In this document: piece by piece, positions 12,828 through 23,102 of the stretch
How positions within the stretch are numbered: the stretch's first letter is position 1
How the letters are laid out: every line of letters begins with the position of its first letter
Source of the DNA: Penicillium oxalicum
Lineage: Eukaryota; Ascomycota; Eurotiomycetes; Eurotiales; Aspergillaceae
Length of the DNA stretch: 64,000 nucleotides
NCBI RefSeq assembly: GCF_001723175.1
Contig: NC_064656.1
Span: 310,001-374,000, forward strand
Reading direction: 5' to 3'
Made by a program: the position numbers and the translations under genes
Notes under the pieces: generated by a model
What the model was told of the DNA's origin: nothing
Database searches by the model: none
What the model saw: the letters and a program-made list of their open reading frames with translations, nothing else

Positions 12828-14225
12828 TCAAGTCCGTCCATCGGCACCTTGATCTCTCGGTTTCTTGATGGCACCTCGAGTAGACACACGAGGTTCCCCT
12901 CCTGCCCGAGAATTCCGTTGTCTGTGAGGCTGAGCTGCCGGAGCAGAATCGCCATCCACAATTGCAGGGCGCTCGTTACAGGTCGTGAATGATCCACCAT
13001 GGCCGTGTTCCTGTGATGACCGTCGCTGTGGATGTTCAATAGCGCTGGGATAAAAGGTCGGGAGGATCTCAATATCCGGGAATCGTACCGCAGTCGTCCG
13101 CCGCTCGTGATATGGTGAAGCTGACAGGCGAGCATCCGAAACCCCCTGTGCCTGCTTCAACCGAGTCTCATATTCCCGAAAGTTGGAGAGATATTCACGA
13201 ATCTGGCCAACGAGATGACGGATATCGTCAAATGTCTTGTTAATCCCTACCTCCCGCTGTAGCCACTCTGGGACTGGTGCGATCAAGGCGATTGGTCGGC
13301 GCCTTCCACTTGCCAAAACCCGAGTAGGAGCCATTTCGTCCTCTTTACCGTTCGCTCGCATGGCCTCCCGACGACGAAGACGAAGCTCGAAGCTTTTCAC
13401 ATGACCCCATACTTGCATCCGGCCCAGGGTTTCTAGCAAGAGGTCACACTGTGTGAACGGCCATGAGTCCACGCGGTACTGGGCTCTTTGATAATGCTTC
13501 CTGCAATAGAAGACCCAAGCTGACTCAGGAAACATTCGTGTCGAGGTTTTGTTTCGGCCAAAAAGATGCGAAACCACCTTACGCAGGTGAAATCCGTCTG
13601 GACTAGGGCCTACGTTGCATTGACTAGAAAACTCGCATACCGGCGTAAAGTCGGTACTTTCTGGTTGATTCTGTGGCGTGTGACTCTTCGTGACCGCCAT
13701 CTGTCGAGTCTGGGGCTCGCTCGATCCCTGCACTGCAGGAATATGCTCGGGTCTAAGATATCCTGATCCAGGTAAGGTGAGAGGATAGAAAGAGAGCGCT
13801 GGCTGAGACGTGATGGGAGGGAGAGGCGAAGCTTGAGTATTCGTACCCCAGAACTCAGCATCGCCTGTGTTCAAGATTATTGAGCGAAGAGGAGGGAGTA
13901 TGATTTGAGATGGCTCTGGTGAGGGCCATGCCCACTGACTGGCGCTCAACCGGGTAAAAGGGTCTCCAGCTATGAGTCCCTCTGAAGCCTCCAGTCGGTC
14001 CCTGTTCTCAGATTCCTCTAGTACATCTTAGTAAATCTTTGGCAAAGGCTCTGAAGTCAAAATTCGGGGCTCTGCAGAGCAAGACATACCTCGTTCTACG
14101 AGCTCTTCTGGCTCTTGGCGACTTCCCGGGAGTGAAGACCAAGGGTACTCTTGATCATTCAGATCGGAGGTGCCTACCTCACGATCGTCCGTACCTGGAA
14201 GTTGACTGCCCGGGTTGAATGCCAT
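12828..14225 (-). CDS. ORP1-like family protein, copy A (intact)
   Basis: Two exons: 14090-14225 and 12828-14017, joined across a 72-nt intron (GTATGT donor, TTACTAAG-like branch region, TAG acceptor). The joined frame gives 441 aa. The N-terminus carries DREVGTSDLNDQEYPWSS, found in related form in copies B and C. The conserved core runs from about residue 169: CEFSSQC (C173, C179), GPSPDGFHLRKVVSHLFGRN (H196), FYCRKHYQRAQYR (C217, H220), then WGHVKSFELRLRRREAMR, PVPEWLQREVG and FDDIRHLVGQIREYL. The C-terminal motif is RFPDIEILPTFYPS, followed by a basic tail. The Cys/His arrangement could bind a metal; that is inference. The core resembles fungal proteins often annotated 'ORP1-like', whose biochemical role I do not know. 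No signal peptide or membrane segment. This is the first of four same-strand copies. Confidence 0.78.
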
Positions 14226-15486
14226 GCTGTCTTGAAAAAAAAGAAAGCTGAGATGCAGGAGAGGTACTGCCTTGTGTCTAAATGGCGGAGGGATAGTTGA
14301 CTGGGGATACAAAAGAGGGAAACGAAGATGACGAAGGTATAAAGTGAGGTGAGCAGAGATTCGTGTCTCAAGACGAAGAATCTCTTCCTTTTTGTGGGCT
14401 GTATTTGTTTGTATAGGGCTGCTAGAGCTTCACACAAGATTCAAGCATCTTCCACGCGTCGAAAGCAAACATCTACCTCGTATCCACAGAAAGTCATTAC
14501 TATTAGCTATCAGTCTATAACAAAATGTTTGTTACATTGGAATGTTCCTGATCTTTCCTAACGCATCAATTTGAAGGTGATGAAGGATGTCAAATTCAAC
14601 ACGAAGCTTATGGAAGTGGATCAGTATGATTTGCTGTCGAATATTACAACTGTAGCGTGACAGACGTGACGAACACAAATTATCGATTAATAACATGAGA
14701 AAGAGACAGCATAAACGTGAAGCCTGCAGGTGGATACTGCCTAGTCAAAGATCTCTAGTGGAATATAGCGAAGCTAACATAGCTTCAACCCAGTGTTAGC
14801 AAAATTCTAATTCAAGAGCCCTAATAATTCGGTTTTTCGCGTGTGGAAACATGTCAGCCTGACTATTCAAGAAGGATGATATCAATCATTGCTTTTCATG
14901 AAGATGGAAAAATTCACTTCTCGACGAAATGAGCTTTGATTAGAACTTTATAATTTTGCGCATTTATTTTTGTGGGGCTCAATATTGAATTATAAGTAGA
15001 GTGAGAAAGAACTGAGGTCTTCTTTTATTAAAGATGACTGCTGGGTGAGATCGACGTTAACTGATGTTCGCCCCGAAGTGAGGGTATTCGCAGTTCAAAG
15101 CAAAGGTATAGCCAGCTGTATATTGGCATTCCGAAAGTGAGGCCTATCAGAGAAAGCATCCAGCCCGAAATACATCAGGGCCTGCAGAACAAATTGAATT
15201 TTGGTATGTCTGATGTGGGGATCTCAGAGCGCACCATGACTGAGTGCCCTCTCTGATGAAAATGATGGAGCTAATGGGAGCTTGAAGTACCACATGGTTC
15301 GGCTCTGTTACAGCTCGCGTTGCGCTCGGAGTGGCCTCTGTCTCTCTCCAAATTGGTCGGTCCCATACGCAGAGCTGATTATTGCTCTCGGCTGCTTCTT
15401 GGCCAGTGTGAGTGGTCCCTTCAGGGCTCCGGATTAAGCACGGAAACCCTGCAAGCTGTCCTTCTTACATGTCCATTTAACAGACA
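14226..15486. other. Intergenic, upstream of copy A
   Basis: Contains the copy A promoter. A segment at 14439-14472 is shared with the region upstream of copy B. The stretch 14560-15050 is A+T-rich and has no ORF worth reporting. Confidence 0.5.
14439..14472 (-). repeat. Upstream segment shared by copies A and B (A side)
   Basis: These 34 bases match 18068-18101 closely: 16 identical bases at the start and 10 at the end, with a more variable middle. The segment lies about 214 nt upstream of the copy A start codon; its partner lies about 236 nt upstream of copy B. It marks either conserved promoter DNA or duplicated flank. Confidence 0.75.
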
Positions 15487-15710
15487 GCGCCGACGTTTCC
15501 GTGTCTGTACGCTTGATTGAAACGTGAGTAGGATTTTAATGCCAGGGAACTTGACCATAGTGTCTCTGCGCTTGTAGGAAGGGGTGGACTCTATCTACAA
15601 TCTCGAGGAATAAATTGGCCGGTGGAAGGATTGAGAGCAGTCTTATCCTCTTGCTGGCTTGAGAAAGCAGATCATGGATACTCCTGAAAAGCAAGGTAAG
15701 ATCTACAGAC
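15487..15710 (-). pseudogene. ORP1-like family relic, copy D
   Basis: A short, strongly decayed fragment. Read on the minus strand, 15496-15549 encodes FPGIKILLTFQSSVQ, clearly related to FPDIEILPTFHPSVQ of copies B and C. The DNA between 15541 and 15600 also matches the corresponding segment of copy B (16801-16870) at most positions, including the words for CCACCCCTTC and TACAAG. Further upstream, FRSIHDLLSQASKRI resembles the FDDIRNIVERIRQ helix of copy C. The Cys/His core is missing, so this is the 3' end of a former copy. Two frames are needed to read the matches. Confidence 0.6.
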
Positions 15711-16744
15711 GTTCGAATCCAGGACGCCAGGGAGCTACGCAGTTGCCAGAGTTGTATCTTTTGATTTTCGGTAGACAGAGAGGGTGTGTATTTGCGAGAA
15801 ATGGTTATGATTTGAACAACGAGAACGAACATTGTATCGATGGGCTTGATATTCAGGACCTCGCAATCGAGCTGACCGTCATGTTAGCAGAAGAGTGAAA
15901 GAAAGAGGGATGGGAAGTGAGGTTTATGAATAGTCTGTATTTCCCCGAAGATAACCACCCCCCACTTCTGGAACTTTGGTCGTTCCATTAAGCTTGTTCA
16001 TACAGAATTTCTGGGGCTTTTTGCAAACTTCACGAATATTCCATGGGCTAAAAGCAAATATTGCTCAATATTCCAGGCCGTAATGTAATATTTAATCTAA
16101 TTTGTGAGGCAATTAATTATATCTAGGGCTTTTGCGTGGTATATTATTACAGTTTATTTTATATACTTAAGGAAAAGAAGTTGAGTTTTAGTAGTCATAT
16201 CGAGCTTCGAGTGTATCTCAATACCTAATTTCCAAGTGAAGGCAAAGCACGAGAAGGGTGATAAAATCTTACACATGAGATGGCCGCCATATAAGGCGAA
16301 TGCGGGTCAACCCATTTCCAGAACTGAATGTTGATTCTGTCTAGATCTGGTAGAGAGCTGAAATAGGGCAGAAGTGAGATCGAGAAGGGCTCTGACTAGT
16401 ACCACGCCCATGAAACTTTTCAGGATGAAGAGAAAGTTGGACCTCTTGTTCCCAGACACTTTTTTGGAAAGGTAGACAAAGAATCTCTGCCATAGAAGGC
16501 ACATCTTTTGGAAAGATATGAGGCGCTGGTCATGTATGATCTCTGTGATCTATACTCATCAGCATGAATCAAACTTGAGAGACAATTGACCAAGTTGCAG
16601 TGTTCACTATTTGGTATGAGATTACTTGAGTTCCTCATAGATGAGCAACATCTTACTTTATTCCACCCGCTGAGTAGAAATTATATCTGATCAAATGGGG
16701 TTGGAATGTATGGTAAGAATTTGTCTCTATCAGAGCCTCTATTT
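15711..16744. other. Intergenic between relic D and pseudogene B
   Basis: No gene supported. The part 16020-16200 is very A+T-rich. The minus-strand translation near 16330-16400 vaguely resembles that at 18390-18440, which may be further duplicated flank. Confidence 0.45.
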
Positions 16745-17832
16745 AGACCAGCGCCGATGTTTCCGTATCTGCACGCTTGGATGAAACGTGGGGAGGATTT
16801 CAATATCAGGAAACCTGACCGCTGCACCCCTACACTTGTAAGAAGGGGTGGGCTCCATCTGCAAGTGCAGGTGGTCCTCGGGAATGAACGGCGAGTGTTC
16901 ATCAACCTCTAGGCCTGTCTCCTCCCTTGTTCTTCCTGGCGAACTCCCGCGAGGTATCCCCGAATGCGTTCGATAACCCGTCGGATATCGTTGAAGGATT
17001 TTCCGGTACCAACCTCTTGGTGTAGCCAGTCGGACACGGGTGCCGTGTAGGCAGTCGGATGACGACGGCCACTTTCAAGAAGTCCTCGAGGCGTCGGAGC
17101 AGTTGGCTCTTCACTGGCGCGTAAGGCCTCACGGCGTCAAAGGCAAAGTTCGAAGCTCTGAACTTGTCCCCATCGCTCCATTCGCCTGAGTGTTGTCAGA
17201 AGTAGGTCGCATTGGCCGAAGGGCCACTGTGCGACGCGATAGTGAGCCCGTTGGTAATGTTTGCGACAGAACCAGACCCAGACAGAATCTGGAAAGGCTT
17301 GGGTTGAAACTTTGTTTCGACCAAAGAAGTGTGACACTAGCTTCCAAAAGTGAACACCATCAGGACTGGGGCCTATCAAACATGGGTGGGAGAATTCACA
17401 TTGAGGAGTAAACGTCGTAGTTGCTGGAATCATGTCGACTGTTGTGGTTTCTCTCGGGCCTTGAACTTCACGAGGGTGCTGAGCTAAGCTCACTTCAACA
17501 TCAAAACAGATATCATTTGTCTCGATATCTGAACGTGGTTGTAAGGTGAATTCGGTCTGAAAGAAAGACGGATTGATTCAACGACCGATTTCATGTTGGG
17601 CGAAACTCATTTGTGGGAGACGACGACCCCTAGAGAGATATGTGTCCAGACCTAGCTCAGTGATTGAAGGAAGGCGGATCTGAGCTGACCTGTGGGCTGC
17701 ACCCTGAAGTGACTCTTCGCTGAAGCTACTGAGAGCCTGAGTTGACCAAGGATATTGTGGGCCGCTCAGATCAGAGGTGCCCACCTCATCATCTCTCACA
17801 CTAAGCAAATGATGGTTCCAGTTATGTGCCAT
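16745..17832 (-). pseudogene. ORP1-like family pseudogene, copy B
   Basis: Most of the gene is still readable on the minus strand from the ATG at 17832. It begins like copies A and C (DDEVGTSDLSGPQYPWS), then has RLPSITELGL, the core with CEFSHPC, GPSPDGVHFWKLVSHFFGRN and CRKHYQRAHYR, then PVSDWLHQEVG and FNDIRRVIERIRGYLAG. The frame is interrupted by TGA at 17578-17580, TGA at 17137-17139 (an Arg in copies A and C) and TAG at 16909-16911, and the terminal motif RFPDIEILPTFHPSVQ at 16765-16822 is in another frame. The first stop could be hidden by an unseen intron; the other interruptions cannot be, because core sequence runs through the second without a gap. Decay therefore looks recent. Confidence 0.85.
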
Positions 17833-17980
17833 TCCGGTGATAACGAGGAATTGGAAAAGTCGGTACCGGTTATCGTGGTTTCAGATGGAATCAAAGATCG
17901 AACAATTCACGATAAATGTGAAGATCCGATACCGAGGGAAAGAGGTGAGAGGCGAGAAGATGTGAGTGAGGCCAGTGAGG

Positions 17981-17987
17981 TTTTATA
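17981..17987 (-). promoter_or_regulatory. TATA-like element upstream of pseudogene B
   Basis: TATAAAA on the minus strand, about 149 nt upstream of the copy B start. Copy C has a TATAAA at nearly the same distance, so the promoter layout seems shared. Confidence 0.4.
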
Positions 17988-18067
17988 TCCCACAGAAGAC
18001 CGCGTTCTTTCTTGGTCCAGAAAATGGTTGCTTCTCTGAGCTAGCAGAAATCCTCCTAGTCTTGAAT

Positions 18068-18101
18068 ATTCAAGCATCTTCCAAGTGTTAGAAGCAAACA
18101 T
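18068..18101 (-). repeat. Upstream segment shared by copies A and B (B side)
   Basis: Partner of 14439-14472, about 236 nt upstream of the copy B start. It supports duplication of flanking DNA with the gene. Confidence 0.75.
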
Positions 18102-19579
18102 TTGGTCACCTCTGCCCATCATGAGAAACAGTAGAAGCTGCAGCTTACGATGCTGTTCGTAGCATCATTGGTAGCCACCCATGAAGCAATCGTCACATCG
18201 CGAGCGTCACTTTAATTGGGTCATCAACTCTTTCAACGCTTATAAATATCAAGACAGCAATTATGTCACAAGTATTAAAAATTGAATTCATAATTGCCCT
18301 GTTGAAGAGAGTCTGATGCAAGAAGATCATGGGTCTTGGAAGAATACCCGCTTGCCCAAAACAAGTTCAAAAAGCGAGAGTAGACGAGTCTGAAATGGGC
18401 AGTTGAGATTGTCGACCAGCAACTCGGTGCTTGCAGATGCGTATAGCGTACATCTTCGGTGAACTTCCATCCTTGGAAATTTTGTAGAAAACGAATAGGC
18501 ATCACAAAGCACCGTCAAGAGCGTGACAGTATGTTTGAATAGAGGTTCGGGGGACTTATGTTTCTCTCTGGCTATGGGTAGATAGTATTTAGCGTCTCAG
18601 CTGCAGAGTGAACAAGGGAAGCCTGAAAGATTGGGGGGGACAGAGTAGAGATTTACACAGTCGATGGGAGACATGGGAATAACTTCTGCTAAGCGGAAGG
18701 CACCGGCCACCTGCACCGGCACCGTCAAACGAGTCAGCCAGAAGGCGGAAGGTTGCTCCACGAACCTGGTTAATCTTGCGCAGCGATACACAGATGTCAT
18801 TCAGAGAACTGACTACTCTGTAGGTCCTAAAACTGCAACTTCTTGATTCAACTGTCTTCTGTATGATTATTCACTTGATTTTCCTGCCCCGAGTAAGCCT
18901 AGATGCTCCAGACCTCACGAGTTCGGAAGCTTGCGCTAGGTCTGGCGTGTTCATAAGGTAGATCAACTCAATCAAGTGTGGCTAGCAAAGATAGAACAAG
19001 ACGGGGAGATTAATTTTGCGATTATCTCTGGATCAAATGATTTCAATTTAGTCGGGTGTCAACACGAGAGTTGCTAGAGTCCGACTTGATGTTATTGGTT
19101 GGACGTTCGAGACAAAGCCAAAGTGATTATAGCATTGACGGTGCTTTACTCACTGAGTTCAAATACAATAGGGATGAGGATAGTCTCCTTATTTGACTTA
19201 ATACAACTCGGTACCACAGAAACGAGAGAGTCGAAGCCATCAAACTGACCATTGGGGACACGGCGCGCCGTGAGCTTTGCTCTTCGACTGCTGCAGCCAT
19301 GCAGTTCTATTTGGCATCAACAAGGTAGTAAACTCTTGATAACAGGATTTTATTGACACCTTAATATTTGGCATCATAGACTGCGCCATCTACTTATTGG
19401 TATCGGAGGATGAAGATGTAAGCACTTAAGGGGGAAAAGAAGAATCTTCAATTCGACATCATCACTTCCAGCAACAGATCTTTCGTACTCGCGCCCAGTG
19501 CTCACAAGCCCCTCGTTATTACACGTCCAGTAATTGCATTCCCGTCATGTCTGGTGCTTCCAAAAAGTGTTGCCTGCCT

Positions 19580-21100
19580 TTACTTTCTTTTGCCGAATTT
19601 TTGTTTGTCTGCGGGGCCTTCGGGCTTTGGTTTGCGCACGGCGCCTCTTGCAGACACTCGATTCAATCCTCTCGGACGGGGGGCCTGTCGACGGCGAGAC
19701 CTTGGCTCGAACCCACGATCCTCACTGGGATCACTGTCGGAATGTTCCTCGCCCCCAGTTTTGTTGCCGCGTCTGTTTAGGGGCCGTCGCTGGGCTTGCA
19801 CGCTCGGGTGAAAGGTCGGGAGAATCTCTATGTCTGGGAAGCGAGCAAAGCTTTGGCGCTCACGATAGGCCGTAGACAAAGAGACATGTCTGTTTTCATC
19901 TGAGAGAGCAACACTGTCACCTGTCTCCTCCTTTGACTGCTTGTTGTTGATCTTTTGTTGTCGCGCATTCGCCAGGTCCTGCCGGATCCGCTCCACAATG
20001 TTGCGAATATCATCGAAGGTCTTTCCACTGCCAACCTCCTGCTGTAGCCAATTAGGGACAGGGGCAGTAAATGCAGTCGGATGACGACGGCCGCTTCCAA
20101 GCAATCCGCTTGGCCCGGGTCTGTCAGCCTGGCCGTCGGCTCGCATTGCTTCCCGCCGACGAAGCCGAAGTTCGAAGCTGCGCACATAACCCCATCGCTC
20201 CATTCTGTCAAGAGACTGTAGAAGCAGCTCGCACTGGTTAAAAGGCCACTGCTCAGCTCTGTACCGCGCGCGCTGGTAATGTTTTCTACAGTAAAAAACC
20301 CAAACACTCTCGGGGAACAGCTTTGTTGATGCTTTGTTACGCCCGAAGAGGTGCGAGACCACTTTGCGAAAGTGTACCCCGTCAGGACTGGGACCCATTC
20401 TGCAAGGTTGTGAGAACTCGCATATGGGGGTGAATACTGTCTGTTCTTTTGCGAGTGCTGGTTTTGGAGATAGTAGCGTCTTGTCCTCCTGTTTGACTGA
20501 AGTATGGGTGGATCTCTGGTGGGAGGCAGCATTGTGTCTGCTTGTGGCGAGTTCATGAGGGGTCCAAAAGGGCGTATTGCTTCCTGGGGGCGGTAGCTGA
20601 ATACTCATGTCCTCACTTGTGCTGACTCTGTGTTCATTTCTGTAATTTGTTGGCAGGAGAGATGAAGGCCCAGTGAGAGAGAAGTGAGGTGTGGCTGAAT
20701 GGTCGTTCATCGCTCGATGAGAAGGACCGGAATATGGCGCATTTGCATTCTCGGAAGATGCTCTGCTGAATCCGAGGTCCGTGAGTGAGGGCAGACGTGG
20801 CTGAATCTGAATGATGCCCGGCGGTAGAATTCCCAAGTAACCTGAGAATGAAGCAGCAGGTGCGTAAACGTTCCTAGTCTGCTCTTGGGGTGAAGGCACA
20901 TAGCCTACAGTTTCGGAGGATTGACTTGGACCAGTGACCAAATCTGCTGAATGGCTAACAGGAGTGAAATTTCTGACATGCTGGTCTTGAGGATCAGCAG
21001 CTTGCGAGGACCATGGATATCCGGGTCCGTTACTGAGATCCGTAATACCCACTTCAGCATCATCAACTCCATGAATCTGGTTGTCATCCGGCAAGGTCAT
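19580..21100 (-). CDS. ORP1-like family protein, copy C (intact)
   Basis: Single exon, 506 aa, starting at the ATG at 21100. The N-terminal ~220 residues are poorly ordered, Ser/Pro/Gln-rich, and open with DDAEVGITDLSNGPGYPWSS. The core spans about residues 222-380: CEFSQPC (C227, C233), GPSPDGVHFRKVVSHLFGRN (H250), FYCRKHYQRARYR (C271, H274), then WGYVRSFELRLRRREAMR, GSGRRHPTAFTAPVPNWLQ and FDDIRNIVERIRQDL. ARFPDIEILPTFHPSVQ lies at 419-435. The tail is Arg/Lys-rich, with SRRRQAPRPRG and KFGKRK suggesting nuclear localisation. Unlike copy A it needs no intron near the N-terminus. Family function is unknown to me; a DNA- or RNA-associated role would fit the basic tail and possible Cys/His site but is speculative. 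Confidence 0.82.
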   Translation of the reverse strand: MTLPDDNQIHGVDDAEVGITDLSNGPGYPWSSQAADPQDQHVRNFTPVSHSADLVTGPSQSSETVGYVPSPQEQTRNVYAPAASFSGYLGILPPGIIQIQPRLPSLTDLGFSRASSENANAPYSGPSHRAMNDHSATPHFSLTGPSSLLPTNYRNEHRVSTSEDMSIQLPPPGSNTPFWTPHELATSRHNAASHQRSTHTSVKQEDKTLLSPKPALAKEQTVFTPICEFSQPCRMGPSPDGVHFRKVVSHLFGRNKASTKLFPESVWVFYCRKHYQRARYRAEQWPFNQCELLLQSLDRMERWGYVRSFELRLRRREAMRADGQADRPGPSGLLGSGRRHPTAFTAPVPNWLQQEVGSGKTFDDIRNIVERIRQDLANARQQKINNKQSKEETGDSVALSDENRHVSLSTAYRERQSFARFPDIEILPTFHPSVQAQRRPLNRRGNKTGGEEHSDSDPSEDRGFEPRSRRRQAPRPRGLNRVSARGAVRKPKPEGPADKQKFGKRK

Positions 21101-21253
21101 GGTGAGACAAAAGGAAAGCGGTTGCAGCCTATGAGAATAGATGTAAAAATAGCGGATGATGGTGAGGTCGAAACCACGAGAAGAAAGACTGAATGACCGG
21201 ATCAGGAGAGGAGAGGAGGAGGGAAAGGGCCTCGATGTTCGAAATTGGCGGCC

Positions 21254-21259
21254 TTTATA
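21254..21259 (-). promoter_or_regulatory. TATA-like element of ORP1-like copy C
   Basis: TATAAA on the minus strand about 154 nt upstream of the copy C start codon, at a similar distance to the element of copy B. Confidence 0.4.
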
Positions 21260-22966
21260 TCACACGGAATGGAATCTTCCTTCTTCTCCTGGAGTCTGTT
21301 TGTATCGCGAACACTCGCTTGTTGCTGGTCTGCCTGTGGAAACGCGACTAGAAGCATCTGCGAAATAGGCAGATGCCAATGAAGAGCAAACAATTGATCA
21401 AGCATGCTGCTAGAGCATACCACTCAATGTTTGATTTATCTTCTTAGATGGTCACTCAACCTCGATCCAAGCTGCGTGGTATTACGAGGATCATGGGGAA
21501 TACCGATGCTATTGCAAACACCTATTCAGCAAATGCTTCATCCTTCTCGCAACATGAAGAATCATGCTGTTGTTTGAACCGTCTGATCCGGAGGTAACTC
21601 AAACGAGACGTAGGAGATCTCCCTCGACACTTGACACTCGACTCCCGAATCTCACCTCTTCCATAACAGTATGGAGTCACGACGGCACGAACCTCTTCAT
21701 CCCGACACGGTGTCATCGCTTTTCCAGTCAGCAGCTGCCTGCCCAGCTGGCGGGTGCAACTCCTAGAGAGCAGAGGGTTACTAGCAAGCTAGACAACACG
21801 GCTGCTTCCTGCGAAAATTCTCAAGCACATTCTGGGTGCTAACATATGTGACTCTTCTCCAGGCGTCATAACTTCGCGCGATTGTAGTACGTGCGCACGG
21901 TCACGGCATGGTTTTGACGCTTCCTTGGGGTGATTTCCGAATACTGATACAAAAGGGAAAACAGGCCATAATTGCTGCATGATACTGGAAGCTCGATGTA
22001 TCTCTCATCTTTGCCGAGGGAAAGAGATGTCAGGTCTACTGGGATATCCTGTCCTAGATCAGTGGGCCACAAACAAATAAAAACCATCTCTCTCGACATT
22101 GTCTTTCAAGGTCGCCCAACATCAAATTTGACGGTCAAATCTTGAAGGGTTTGGGATTTCTTGTCGCGGTTTTATTGGCATCTTGCTGAATCAAACTTCC
22201 GTCGCTCGGTAGCCTTCCGAGAATTGCACCACATGCTGAACTGATTAAGGCGCACATCCAATTATGACGTTCAAATAAACACCAGTATGCTCAAGATGCA
22301 CCTCAGAGGCTTGAAGTCTCTCAGTCTGCCCTCTCCGGGTCAGAGGATTTCTTGGGTCTACCTGCATGATCTCACTCGTTGAGTGAGCGAGGCTACCCAA
22401 TGCACACTGCTCTGCTGATCCAATTCGTACAGGGCCTGTTTAATGAAGGTCCGTTCCTATGCTTACCTGCAGCGCTTCGGCAATTCCGACGAGTGAGAGT
22501 GGCAAGTGAGACCCAATAACAAGCTGAAGACCGTTGACGAATTTCCCAATGCAAATGCGAAGCTTTGCAGGTGGATAACGCAAAAAAGAGCGAGGAGAGA
22601 GATCACATTCTCCGAAATCCCCGCTGGTAAGCTTACACTAATTCACTCTTCTCGATGATCATTGCCCTATCGAGTGAAAGGCTTGATCGGCTTGGCTCAG
22701 CGTGGTATTGTCGGGTTGCTCAGGAGAGCGGGGGAGGTGAAGAATCGCCACGACGCTATTCCCGAGAGGGAAATTGGTTCATTTAGAAAAGAGCATCAAC
22801 CCCTTCTGAGTTCAAGGCAACTCCCACTCTGACAGATGCACCGGACTTTTCTCCTATGGCTTGAAGACAGTGCCAGGAAAAAAGAGTACCTTCGTTATGG
22901 CACTCGGCCCACAATGCATTGACCATTCAAGCAACTTTTCGGGTACGCGGAAAGCTTGTTTGAGGG

Positions 22967-22985
22967 CCAATTTGAGGAGTATAAG
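22967..22985 (+). promoter_or_regulatory. CCAAT and TATA-like elements of the GH30 gene
   Basis: CCAAT at 22967-22971 and TATAAG at 22980-22985, with the start codon 118 nt further on. The closeness of the two boxes is unusual, so the CCAAT may not be functional. Confidence 0.4.
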
Positions 22986-23102
22986 AGGGCCGTCTCACAC
23001 TTTCAAGGAATCAGTTTAGCAGTCTTTCATCGACCTTTTGTGATCTACAAAACTTCATCAGAAGGCCTCTATCATTTGATCTAGACCTTCTGTTTCGGAA
23101 AA

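Larger units (their letters stand above)
17833..19579. other. Intergenic between copies B and C
   Basis: Holds the upstream region of pseudogene B, including a TATA-like element and the segment shared with copy A, and the 3' flank of copy C. ORFs are all under 80 codons and unremarkable. No RNA gene seen. Confidence 0.5.
21101..23102. other. Intergenic, divergent promoters of copy C and GH30
   Basis: A 2-kb gap between divergent genes. Near 21250 lies the copy C TATA element; near 22967-22985 lie a CCAAT and a TATA-like element for the glucanase. A minus-strand ORF at 21866-22099 (77 codons) has no recognisable motif and is not called. Confidence 0.5.

Noticed and set aside
15700..15730. tRNA T-loop-like word GTTCGAATCC
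   Set aside because: No matching T-stem, anticodon arm or acceptor stem around it; it lies at the edge of relic D.
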